This document shows positions 45,380 to 55,443 of a DNA stretch of 64,000 nucleotides, piece after piece (position 1 is the first letter of the stretch; each line of letters starts with the position of its first letter). The notes beneath the pieces are model-generated. The model did not search any database. It was not told the DNA's origin and saw only the letters and a list, made by a program, of their open reading frames with translations. Where the stretch lies: assembly GCF_024756235.1 (NCBI RefSeq), contig NZ_JANUGY010000004.1:124001-188000 (forward strand). The letters run 5' to 3'. The position numbers and the translations under genes were made by a program. Source of the DNA: Massilia kyonggiensis (GTDB taxonomy: Bacteria > Pseudomonadota > Gammaproteobacteria > Burkholderiales > Burkholderiaceae_D).

Positions 45380-45509
45380 CCGCGCCCGGCACGGGTCGCA
45401 GAAGAGGTCCATTTAATTGACGGTAAGCAAAAACGTGCCGTTCGGAAAGTCGTACCTTTGGATACGGAAAGTTCCTAATCGAGTCGTCCTAGTCCTCGTC
45501 GGAGGGATC

Positions 45510-45995
45510 GTGATCAAAAGCCTGCTGCTCCAGTCGCTGCGCGCCACCCTCGGTGCCGTGTTACTGCTCGCCCTGTGGTTCGGGATGTCGGAACACGCCC
45601 GCATGCTCGCCGTGCCGGAGCGGTTGCAGCTGGGCGTCATTGTGCTCGTCATGATGATCGTGCTGTTCGCGATGTTGTTCCGCCGCGTGCGCAGCGAAGA
45701 CCGGATCGCGCGCCTGGAAGCCGCCCTGTGCCGCGAGCAGAAGGCGCGCAGCCAGGCCGACCAGGCACTGGCCGAGTCGGACATGCTGCTGGGGCGGCTG
45801 ACGGGTGGTGCCGAAGGCCGCCGTGGCAACCTCGATCCGCTCGCGCAACTGATTGCCATCCAGACCGAACTGCTGCAGGTGCGCCGCCAGTACGCGCTGG
45901 AGGATCCGCTCCTCGCGTCGCGCATCGATTTACTGTGTACGCGGGTCGACCGGGTGGCCCAGGCGATCGTCGCCCACGCGGACGAACCCGGGTGA
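45510..45995 (+). CDS. Small inner-membrane protein with coiled coil
   Basis: 161 aa. Two transmembrane helices (LGAVLLLALWFGM and LGVIVLVMMIVLFAMLF) precede a coiled coil (SEDRIARLEAALCREQKARSQADQALAESDMLLG) and a short tail. No known domain. GTG 45510 with GGAGGG is preferred; TTG 45417 is in frame upstream. Neighbours: the diguanylate cyclase follows 105 bp later. Function unknown. Confidence 0.6.
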   Translation: MIKSLLLQSLRATLGAVLLLALWFGMSEHARMLAVPERLQLGVIVLVMMIVLFAMLFRRVRSEDRIARLEAALCREQKARSQADQALAESDMLLGRLTGGAEGRRGNLDPLAQLIAIQTELLQVRRQYALEDPLLASRIDLLCTRVDRVAQAIVAHADEPG

Positions 45996-46100
45996 CCGTC
46001 CCCAACCGCCCTTGCTAAAAATCAAGAGGCTAGCATTGTCCGTGGCGCACAATCGGTTCTCGTCAGCAAGTAATTGCTCATTAGAACCGAAGGACGCCTC

Positions 46101-47084
46101 ATGACAAGCACAACAACAATACAGCGGCTCATGGATTCCTCGGGCGCGCCGGCCGACCGCGCTTTCGCCCACCAGTTGATGGAGACGCTGGCCATTCCCA
46201 TTTTCGTGCTCGACACGACGTCCCGCGTGATGTTGTGGAACCGCGCGTGCGAGCGGCTGACGGGCGTCCCCGCACGCGACATCATCGGCACGCGCGACCA
46301 CTGGCGCAGCTTTTTCGAGGAGCGCCGCCCCACCCTCGCCGACCTCCTGATCGAAGAACGCGCCGCCGAGGCGCACCAGCCCCGCATCGGCCTGCCGGAC
46401 GCTCCGCACCTGTCGGCCGAGAGCTGGTGCGACATGCCGCGCATGGGCCGGCGGCGCTATCTGGCGGCGGACGCGAGCCCGATCTACGACGAGCGCGGCC
46501 GGCTGGCAGCCGTCGTGGAGACACTGCGCGACATGACGGATGAAAAACTGGCCCAGATCGCACTCGAGCAACTGGCCACGCGCGACGGCCTCACCGGCCT
46601 TGCCAACCGCCGCTGCTTCGACGAGACGCTGCATGCCGAATGGGCGCGCGCGCTGCGCCAGCGCCAGCCGCTGTCGCTGCTGATGGTCGACGTGGACAAT
46701 TTCAAAGCCTATAACGATGCGAACGGCCACCTGGGCGGCGACGAATGCCTGAAACGCATCGCCACGGCGGTCGCCAGCGAGATGCGCGCCAACGACCTCG
46801 TGGCGCGCTACGGCGGCGAGGAATTTGCCGTGATCCTGCCGAACCAGTCATTGAAGGGGGCGGCCAGCGTGGCCGAACGCATCCGCACCCGTGTCGAACA
46901 GCTGCAAGTCCCCAACCGCCTGGCGCCGGCGCAGCGCGTGACCGTGTCGATCGGCGCGGCCACCGCGATCGCGTCGCCCGACAATAACGCCAGCGAACTG
47001 GTCGCCATTGCCGATGCGGCGCTGTACCGGGCCAAGCATATGGGGCGTAACCGGATCAGCCTGCCGCTGTCCGAGCCGGCCTGA
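46101..47084 (+). CDS. PAS-GGDEF diguanylate cyclase
   Basis: 327 aa. A PAS domain (about 35-155, LAIPIFVLDTTSRVMLWNRACERLTG) is joined to a GGDEF domain (about 165-325) with active-site GGEEF and RYGGEEFAVILP. The allosteric I-site RxxD is present as RAND five residues before GGEEF, so the enzyme should be product-inhibited. It makes cyclic di-GMP, which usually promotes matrix synthesis, and is cytosolic with no membrane segment. A small dyad AGCAA-GTAA-TTGCT (46065-46078) lies upstream. Its stop abuts the next gene's stop. Confidence 0.95.
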   Translation: MTSTTTIQRLMDSSGAPADRAFAHQLMETLAIPIFVLDTTSRVMLWNRACERLTGVPARDIIGTRDHWRSFFEERRPTLADLLIEERAAEAHQPRIGLPDAPHLSAESWCDMPRMGRRRYLAADASPIYDERGRLAAVVETLRDMTDEKLAQIALEQLATRDGLTGLANRRCFDETLHAEWARALRQRQPLSLLMVDVDNFKAYNDANGHLGGDECLKRIATAVASEMRANDLVARYGGEEFAVILPNQSLKGAASVAERIRTRVEQLQVPNRLAPAQRVTVSIGAATAIASPDNNASELVAIADAALYRAKHMGRNRISLPLSEPA

Positions 47085-48115
47085 TCAGCCGATCGTGCCC
47101 CGGTCCCACCCGTGCCGCACCGCGGCCTTCATCTTCTCCCAGGTCGACGCGCCGTCCTTGCCATAGCGCGTATCCCAGTCCGAACGCAGGTCGTTCTCGA
47201 CGTCGGACCAGTCGCGGTTGCGATAGCGGACGTCGTTGCGCATCTCGGCGCCGTAGCGGTAGGCCGGGGCCAGGTCGTCATACTCCGTGCCGGTCGACTT
47301 GTACGTGTTCGTCCAGTGCGTGCGGTAATAGCTGTCGTCGTCCGTGGACGTCGCCTCGCCCGTCATGCGTTCCCAGCCGTGGCGGACGGCCGCCTTGATG
47401 CGTTCCCACGTGGACGGTTCGGCGTCCGTGCCGTACTTGCTGTGCCAATCCTTCCTGAGGTCGTGCTCGACGTCGTCCCAGTCGCGGTCGCGGTAGGTGT
47501 CGGTGCTGCGCATCTCGTTGCCGTAGCGGTAGGCCGGCGCCACGTCGTTGAAGTCCGTGCCGCTGGCGGCATAGGTCGACTCGTAGTGCGTGTGGTAGTA
47601 GGTCGAATCGTCGTCCATGTCCGGGGTGATCTTGTCCCAGCCATGGCGCACGGCGTCCTTGAATTTTTCCCACGTCGACGGGCCGGTCGTGTAGCGCGAT
47701 TCCCAGTCGGTCCGCAGGTCGGACTCCACGTCGTCCCAGTGGCGGCTGCGGTATTGCTGCAGGCGGCGCGCCTCGTTGCCGTAGCGGTAGGCCGGCAGGT
47801 AGTCGTCGTAGCTGTCGTCCGCGTTCGAGTACCTCGCGTTCCAGTGGCTGCGGTAATAGCTGTCGTTATCGATGTCCGGGGTGATCTTGTCCCAGCCGCG
47901 GCGCACGGCGGCCTTGAATTTTTCCCACGTCGACTCGCCCGGATGGCGCGATTCCCAGTCGCTGCGCAGGTCGGATTCCACTTCGTCCCACGAGCGGTCG
48001 CGGTATTTGGCGCTGCCGCGCATGTCGGTGCCGTAGCGGTAGGCCGGCTCGTAGTCTTCGTAGCCGCCGCCAAGGCTGGAGTAATTCTGGTTCCAGTCGT
48101 TGCGATAATAATCGT
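47085..48115 (-). repeat. Four tandem 80-88-codon repeats
   Basis: Approximate units on the minus strand: 48115-47863, 47862-47608, 47607-47338 and 47337-47085. Each encodes PAYRYG and STWEKFK/STWERIK blocks. The copies differ enough at DNA level to be stable. Confidence 0.8.
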
Positions 48116-49052
48116 CGTAGGTATCGCTCATGCCCGCGTCATGGGAGAACACACGGACGTTCCCGCGCGAGACCGACCCGCCGCCACTCGTGTCGCGCTG
48201 CATCGAACTGCCCATCCGTGCGGTACCGCCGAGCGACGTGTCGTCCGAGCCGGGGATCGACGCCGTGCCCTGCAGGGTCGAGCCGCTCTGGTTCAGCGAC
48301 CCGCTCTGCGACGATTGCAGCGAAGAGCCCGTGGCCGGATTCTGCGCCGAGCTCTGGGTGCCGCTCAGCGTGTTGCCGCCGACGGCGCTGTCCATCGATC
48401 CGCCCGATTGTTCGGAGGCGCCCAGCGGCTCCTCGTACGTCTGGCCTTTGGGGACCGGGTCGTTGATGTTCTGCGTGGCGAAGAAGTTGCGGTCGTCGTG
48501 GCCCGTGAATTGCAGCGAGCCCGGTTCGGTGCCCGGGGGCGTGCCCTGGTACGAACCGGACGAGCCCGAGCCCGAGCCCGATCCCAGGTTGCCCGACTGC
48601 GCGGACATGCTGCTGGATTGCTGCATCCCGGACGATGCGCCCAGGATGCCCGCGCTGCCCGTCTCGCGCGCCCACTGGTCGTGGCGTTCGTCGATGTCGA
48701 CGGGGCCGAAGCGCTCGATGATGTCGGCAGCGCGCTCGACTTCCGGCTCCGATTCCGTCGTCAGGGTGAGGACGTGGTGGCCGCGCGTGACGGCATACGA
48801 ATACTTCATCGCGTGTTCGTTCGTGTCCGATCCGAACAGGCCGGTGAAGAAATGCTTGATCGAGGCACCGAAGCCTTCCTCGCGTTCGCCTTGCAGCAAC
48901 TCGTCGTTGCCGGTGACGCTGTTCGACTGGCCCGTCGGGTCGGCGCTGGAGAGGCTCGCATCGGTGCGCGAGAAGCCCGACGCCAGCAATTCGTCGAGGG
49001 CGCTCTGGGCGTCGCTTCGGTTGTCGAAAACTGCTACCAGGGTGTGTCGCAT
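47085..49052 (-). CDS. Four-repeat stress-type protein with N-terminal YflT-like domain
   Basis: 655 aa. Residues 1-115 resemble general stress protein YflT/17M domains (TLVAVFDNRSDAQSALDELLASGFSRTDASL). A long Gly/Ser/Gln-rich linker follows to about 315. Four repeats of 80-88 residues then run to the C-terminus, each with YxxxHW-x-Y, PAYRYGxExR, RxWDDVESDLRxDWxSR, and STWEKFKxAVRxGWDK. No signal peptide or membrane segment, so it is cytoplasmic. I do not recognise the repeat as a named domain with known function. GGAGGA precedes the ATG. It resembles proteins linked with desiccation or stress; that role is inferred. Confidence 0.85.
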   Translation of the reverse strand: MRHTLVAVFDNRSDAQSALDELLASGFSRTDASLSSADPTGQSNSVTGNDELLQGEREEGFGASIKHFFTGLFGSDTNEHAMKYSYAVTRGHHVLTLTTESEPEVERAADIIERFGPVDIDERHDQWARETGSAGILGASSGMQQSSSMSAQSGNLGSGSGSGSSGSYQGTPPGTEPGSLQFTGHDDRNFFATQNINDPVPKGQTYEEPLGASEQSGGSMDSAVGGNTLSGTQSSAQNPATGSSLQSSQSGSLNQSGSTLQGTASIPGSDDTSLGGTARMGSSMQRDTSGGGSVSRGNVRVFSHDAGMSDTYDDYYRNDWNQNYSSLGGGYEDYEPAYRYGTDMRGSAKYRDRSWDEVESDLRSDWESRHPGESTWEKFKAAVRRGWDKITPDIDNDSYYRSHWNARYSNADDSYDDYLPAYRYGNEARRLQQYRSRHWDDVESDLRTDWESRYTTGPSTWEKFKDAVRHGWDKITPDMDDDSTYYHTHYESTYAASGTDFNDVAPAYRYGNEMRSTDTYRDRDWDDVEHDLRKDWHSKYGTDAEPSTWERIKAAVRHGWERMTGEATSTDDDSYYRTHWTNTYKSTGTEYDDLAPAYRYGAEMRNDVRYRNRDWSDVENDLRSDWDTRYGKDGASTWEKMKAAVRHGWDRGTIG

Positions 49053-49319
49053 GATGTTCCTCCGCTGTCATGGTGAAGAAAACACCGGCTCCTGCGAAGC
49101 GCGCCACGCCGACCTGCTCGCCTCCGAGCACGACGTTTTCCGCGTGGAGCTCCTCACGCCGGTTCCTTGTCGAGACTACTCCAAAGCGGCCGCGTTGCGC
49201 GCACCATTGACCGGCTACAACTCATGCGTATCGCACCCATGAAAAACGGGCCGCGTGGCCCATTTTATTCATGCGTTTCGTGAGCACGCGCACCGACCGG
49301 TGCGCGCCACGTACGGCTG

Positions 49320-49568
49320 TCAGCCGAACGGATTGTCGACCGTCCTGACGTCGGGCGGCGGCATCCGGTCGGGCAGGTCCTTCGCTTCCAGGCCGGCGAC
49401 GATCCGGCCCAGCAGGTCGTGCAGCAGGCGCGCCCTGGCCAGACCCTCCTTGTCGGCCGTGAGGTCGACGTCGCCGGAGATCGTGATCCGGTCGAGCCGG
49501 TTCTCCAGCATCAGGTTGCCGACTTCGACGACGTCGGCCTCGTTCTCGTACGGTGCGAACTTGGTCAT
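49320..49568 (-). CDS. Small protein of unknown function
   Basis: 82 aa: MTKFAPYENEADVVEVGNLMLENRLDRITISGDVDLTADKEGLARARLLHDLLG. The ISGDVDLTxDKxGL(x)xAxxL pattern is a clear alpha/beta unit but I cannot assign a family. AGGAA lies before the ATG. It follows the nuclease gene by 7 bp on the same strand, so they are probably one operon. The 270-bp gap to its right-hand neighbour in the other direction holds nothing recognised. Confidence 0.6.
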   Translation of the reverse strand: MTKFAPYENEADVVEVGNLMLENRLDRITISGDVDLTADKEGLARARLLHDLLGRIVAGLEAKDLPDRMPPPDVRTVDNPFG

Positions 49569-49575
49569 GAGATTC

Positions 49576-50415
49576 CTATTTGCGGTTGCGGGACGGCTTG
49601 ACGCGGACTTCCGGCAGCGCCAGCACGCGCTCCTTGTCGGCATCGGACAGCGCGGGCAGCAGGTTGATGCCGATGATGCGTTCGAGTTCCGGGATCGGAA
49701 TCACGTTCGCCTTCGCATCCGCCGCGTTCTCGACGAACCATGCGGCGCCGGCGCGCTGGCGCGGGCTGTACACGAGTTTATACAAATGGGTCGGCACGAG
49801 CACGTTGCCGATCTTCTTCAGGTCCGCGCCGAGGAAGGCGGGCCCCGTCACCACGTACAGGTCGCCCTCCTGCTTCGCCATCCTGCGCACGGCGCCCTCG
49901 ATGCCGGCCCACAGGTTGCGGTTGTTCTCGCCGTCCTGCGGGACGATGTTGGCGAGGCTGAAGCTGTCGCGCTGGCTGTCGCGGTCCGGCATGTCGCCGT
50001 TCGGGGCCATGTGGCCGCGGTCGTAGCCGCTGCGGGCATAATCCTGCAATTCCGCCCGCTGGCTGCCCGGCAGCCGCGATTCGGCATGGAACGAGTTTTC
50101 GCGGGACAATTCCTGCGCCGCCGCGATATTCTCGGCCTGCAGGTGTTCCGCCGACCACAGCGGCGTGCGCGTGATCCCGGAATGCAGCACGCTGAACACG
50201 TTGAAGCAGAGCGTTTCGGTCTTGTTGCCGAGCTTCGGGTTCGTGATGCGCGGCGCCTGCCCGTCCACGAAATGGTCGTCGCACGATTGCGGCTGGGGTG
50301 CACGCGCCTCCGTATGGACGCGGGCGGGAGGCGGATTCGGCAACTCGCGCTTGCAGGCGCCGAGCGACAACAGGGATGCCAGCACGAGCGCGGGCGCGAC
50401 TAACTTCTTGAACAT
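49576..50415 (-). CDS. DNA/RNA non-specific endonuclease, lipoprotein
   Basis: 279 aa. Lipobox LSLGAC gives a lipid-modified N-terminus. The Serratia-nuclease (beta-beta-alpha-metal) active site is DRGHMAP with the preceding DYARSGYDRGH and the downstream SLANIVPQDGENNRNLWAGIE that supplies the Mg-binding Asn. It would degrade external nucleic acid in the periplasm or at the surface. ATG 50415 with a weak RBS. Divergent from the winged-helix/DUF5985 genes. Confidence 0.9.
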   Translation of the reverse strand: MFKKLVAPALVLASLLSLGACKRELPNPPPARVHTEARAPQPQSCDDHFVDGQAPRITNPKLGNKTETLCFNVFSVLHSGITRTPLWSAEHLQAENIAAAQELSRENSFHAESRLPGSQRAELQDYARSGYDRGHMAPNGDMPDRDSQRDSFSLANIVPQDGENNRNLWAGIEGAVRRMAKQEGDLYVVTGPAFLGADLKKIGNVLVPTHLYKLVYSPRQRAGAAWFVENAADAKANVIPIPELERIIGINLLPALSDADKERVLALPEVRVKPSRNRK

Positions 50416-50544
50416 GATGAAAAGGCAAATCGACAAAGGCGCTATTTTATCCGCGCACGCTTGAAATCCGCCTGCATTTCCGAAAAGAATGCTATACAAT
50501 CCCGGTTTCAAAAAGTTAAGTACATTTGTCCAAAGATAATGGCG

Positions 50545-50931
50545 ATGGATAAGCCCTCCATACCCGAGGACGTCCGGCGCTTCGTGCTGACCAGCATTCC
50601 TTCGGTCCCCTTCCTGGAAGCGCTGCTGCTGATGCGCGCCGACCCGGACCGCGCCTGGCACCGCGACACGCTGGCGCGGCGGCTGTACGTGCGCGAAAAG
50701 ACGGCGGAAGACCTGCTCGCCGACCTGTGCACGGCCAGGATCGCCGTGCCGTGCCGGGACGCCGGGACGTACCGTTATGCCCCGGTCGAGGCCGGCATGC
50801 GCGAGCGGATCGACCGCCTGGCCGACGTGTATGCGACGCACCTCGTCGAAGTCACCCACCTTATCCACTCTTCACTCGACCGCAAGGCCCAGCAATTTGC
50901 GGACGCGTTCAAATGGCGGAAGGACTCCTGA
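50545..50931 (+). CDS. Small winged-helix-like protein
   Basis: 128 aa (MDKPSIPEDVRRFVLTSIPSVPFLEALLLMRADPDRAWHRDTLARRLYVREKTAEDLLADL). It has the helical pattern of a winged-helix DNA- or protein-binding domain (LEALLLM..., DTLARRLYVREKTAEDLLADLCTARI) and a C-terminal helix. A second ATG 50539 is possible. It overlaps the next small membrane gene as TGATG, so it is translated with it; possibly an anti-sigma or regulator of that pair. Function unknown. Confidence 0.65.
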   Translation: MDKPSIPEDVRRFVLTSIPSVPFLEALLLMRADPDRAWHRDTLARRLYVREKTAEDLLADLCTARIAVPCRDAGTYRYAPVEAGMRERIDRLADVYATHLVEVTHLIHSSLDRKAQQFADAFKWRKDS

Positions 50932-51188
50932 TGGCGATTACCATCTATTCGCTGTGTACATTGACGTCGCTGGCATGCGCCTGGTTGCTGCTGGGCAGCT
51001 ACCGCCGCACCGGACACCGGCTCCTGTTCTGGAGCGGCGCGTCGTTCGTGGCGCTGACCGTGAACAACGTGTTCCTCATGCTGGACAAGGTCGTCTTCCC
51101 GGACTTCTACCTGCTGCCCGTGCGCCAGGTGTCGGCCCTCGTGGCCATGCTCCTGCTGCTGTACGGCCTCATCTACGAGAAAGAATGA
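50931..51188 (+). CDS. DUF5985-like small membrane protein 1
   Basis: 85 aa with three hydrophobic segments (LTSLACAWLLLGSY, ASFVALTVNNVFL, ALVAMLLLLYGLIYE). Matches the small DUF5985-type membrane proteins seen in many proteobacteria; function unknown. Starts on the stop of the winged-helix gene with GGAAGGA before it. Confidence 0.7.
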   Translation: MAITIYSLCTLTSLACAWLLLGSYRRTGHRLLFWSGASFVALTVNNVFLMLDKVVFPDFYLLPVRQVSALVAMLLLLYGLIYEKE

Positions 51189-51189
51189 C

Positions 51190-51462
51190 ATGAGCGACCT
51201 GATCGCCGGCGCCATCGCCATGGCTTCCTTCGTCATCGCGCTGTTCTTCCTGCGCTTCTGGCGCAGCTCGCGCGACCGCTTCTTCCTGTACTTCGCCCTG
51301 TCGTTCGGCATCGAGGGCGTGCACCGCATCGTCTCGGCGCTGACGTTCGACGAGGCCGAGGATACGCCCCTGCATTACCTCGTGCGCCTGCTCGCGTATG
51401 GCCTCATCCTGTGGGCGATCCTGGAAAAGAACCTGCCCGCGCGGCGGCGCGACACGAAGTAG
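51190..51462 (+). CDS. DUF5985-like small membrane protein 2
   Basis: 90 aa, three hydrophobic segments (AIAMASFVIALFFLRFW, FFLYFALSFGIEGVHRIV, LVRLLAYGLILWAILEKN). Paired with its upstream neighbour by 1 bp spacing; the two probably form a complex. FLRFWRSSRDRFFLYFALSFGIEG is typical of the family. Role unknown. Confidence 0.7.
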   Translation: MSDLIAGAIAMASFVIALFFLRFWRSSRDRFFLYFALSFGIEGVHRIVSALTFDEAEDTPLHYLVRLLAYGLILWAILEKNLPARRRDTK

Positions 51463-51525
51463 CGTGCGCCCGGCCGCCCTCCCCTGCGCCATAATCGGCC
51501 ACGACACCATCATCGGGAGGACGCA

Positions 51526-51732
51526 ATGACTGAACAAGACAAGCGTAAGGACAACGCCCAGCGCGCCGACCCCGGCCAGCAGCAGCGCGCGGAAAACCGT
51601 TCGGAGTCTCTGCTGCCGGGCGACGACGCAGACGACGGCCGCTACGACGTGGCCGAGGAAGTGAACCTCGACCAGCAGTCGGACCAGCTGCGCCGCGTCG
51701 GCAAGCCGCCGAAGGACATCCCTAAGCCATGA
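51526..51732 (+). CDS. Small charged, disordered protein
   Basis: 68 aa, about half charged or Gln/Asn residues (TEQDKRKDNAQRADPGQQQRAENR), no hydrophobic core. Very strong RBS GGGAGGA. It overlaps the convergent PhyH gene by 11 bp. Probably a stress or structural protein; not named. Confidence 0.6.
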   Translation: MTEQDKRKDNAQRADPGQQQRAENRSESLLPGDDADDGRYDVAEEVNLDQQSDQLRRVGKPPKDIPKP

Positions 51733-52555
51733 TCCCCATCCGCAGGCCCTCGATCGTGTGGGCCTGCTCGATGTTTTCCAGCGCCGGCACGATGCGGCAG
51801 CGCAGGTGGTCGCGTACGAGGGCCGGCAACGCATCCCAGTAGGCCTGCGTCACCTGCAGGTCGTGCTTGTCGGCGTTGCGGCCGTCCGGCGCGTCGACGC
51901 CCAGCACGAGCACGGGCCGCGACTGCTGGCTGCGGTTCGCCGTACCGCGGTGGATCGTCAGGGCCGAGCGGGCCGAGATGTCGCCTACCTTCGGCAGCTT
52001 GCGCTGCGCGCGTGCCTCGTAGCGCGGGTACAGCGACTTGTCCGGGAACATCGGGTCGCCGCCGGCGAGGTCGTCCCATTGCGTGCCGGGTGCGATCTCG
52101 AACGGCCCGATCTCTTCCGTCACGTCGACCGTCGTGAGGTTGAAGGCGAGCGAATTCAGGCGGCGCCCGACCAGCGTTTCCGGCGGCGACGGAAAGTCGC
52201 GGTGCCACGGCTGGTGCATGGCGCCCGGGAACGGGATGTCGAAGCCGACCTCCACGATCTTGTAGTCCGGCCCGAGCACGGCCCGGCACACGGCGACGAC
52301 CCACGGATGCGTCGCCAGGTCGACGAAGCCGCGCAGCCGCTCCGGGTGCACCTCGACGTAGTAGCGGCACGGGCCGCGCTCGAGGGCGCCGCGCGGCCGC
52401 GCGCGCGCCTCGGCGAACAGGGTTTCGATGTCTTCCTTCAGTTGCGCCACCCATTCGGCGCTGAAGGCGCCCTTGCAGGCGATGATGCCGTCGCCGTACA
52501 GGCCGCCCATGATGGCGCCCACGTCGTAGCCGGCGCTCTCGTTCGATGCTTGCAT
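51722..52555 (-). CDS. Phytanoyl-CoA dioxygenase (PhyH) family protein
   Basis: 277 aa, Fe(II)/2-oxoglutarate dioxygenase with HxD (HRDF, near residue 118) and a distal His (IHRGTANRS) with Arg for 2OG. Hydroxylates an unknown small molecule in the cytoplasm. RBS AGGAGAT. It lies in the gap between the small membrane genes and the hybrid kinase, converging on one and divergent from the other. Confidence 0.88.
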   Translation of the reverse strand: MQASNESAGYDVGAIMGGLYGDGIIACKGAFSAEWVAQLKEDIETLFAEARARPRGALERGPCRYYVEVHPERLRGFVDLATHPWVVAVCRAVLGPDYKIVEVGFDIPFPGAMHQPWHRDFPSPPETLVGRRLNSLAFNLTTVDVTEEIGPFEIAPGTQWDDLAGGDPMFPDKSLYPRYEARAQRKLPKVGDISARSALTIHRGTANRSQQSRPVLVLGVDAPDGRNADKHDLQVTQAYWDALPALVRDHLRCRIVPALENIEQAHTIEGLRMGIMA

Positions 52556-52662
52556 GCTGATCTCCTCGCTAGACCTCGGCCATCCTACCGGCGATCGGCG
52601 GAAGGCGGCGCCCGAATGTCACCGTTGACAGCCGGCCGTTCAACTCCTACAGTCGCAGCACG

Positions 52663-55017
<2,355 letters not shown>

Positions 55018-55035
<18 letters not shown>

Positions 55036-55443
55036 CAGCTTCGCCGCCATGCGCGGCCAGCACAGCGCCGCCACCTCGTCGCGCGTGGCCCAGCGGAAGG
55101 CATCCATCTCCGGCGTCGGCTTGCCCGTCGCATGGTGCGGGAACATGCTGGTGCACACGAGGTGCGCGAGGTCCGGCAGCGTCTCTCCCACGTCGACGCG
55201 GAACAGGTGCAGCACCTTGTCGCGCCGGTAGTCGAAGCGGCCCAGCTCGCGGAAGGCGTCGGCCGCGAATGCGAGCCCCGTTTCTTCGAACAACTCGCGC
55301 ATGGCCGCGTCCAGCAGCGTTTCGCCCGGATCCTGCAAGCCCTTCGGGATGTCCCAGCGCGGCGTGTGCGTGACGTGGCCCAGCAGCAGCCGGCCGCCGG
55401 CATCCACGACGAGGGTACCGCAGGAGACGTCGACGGCCTTCAT
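55018..55443 (-). CDS. NUDIX hydrolase
   Basis: 141 aa. NUDIX box intact: GLQDPGETLLDAAMRELFEETGL (G-x5-E-x7-REU-x-EE-x-G-U). Hydrolyses nucleoside diphosphates linked to other groups. The ATG overlaps the upstream kinase stop as ATGA, and its own 3' end overlaps the convergent kinase by 18 bp. Thus it is coupled to the larger kinase; the substrate and link to signalling are unknown. Confidence 0.92.
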
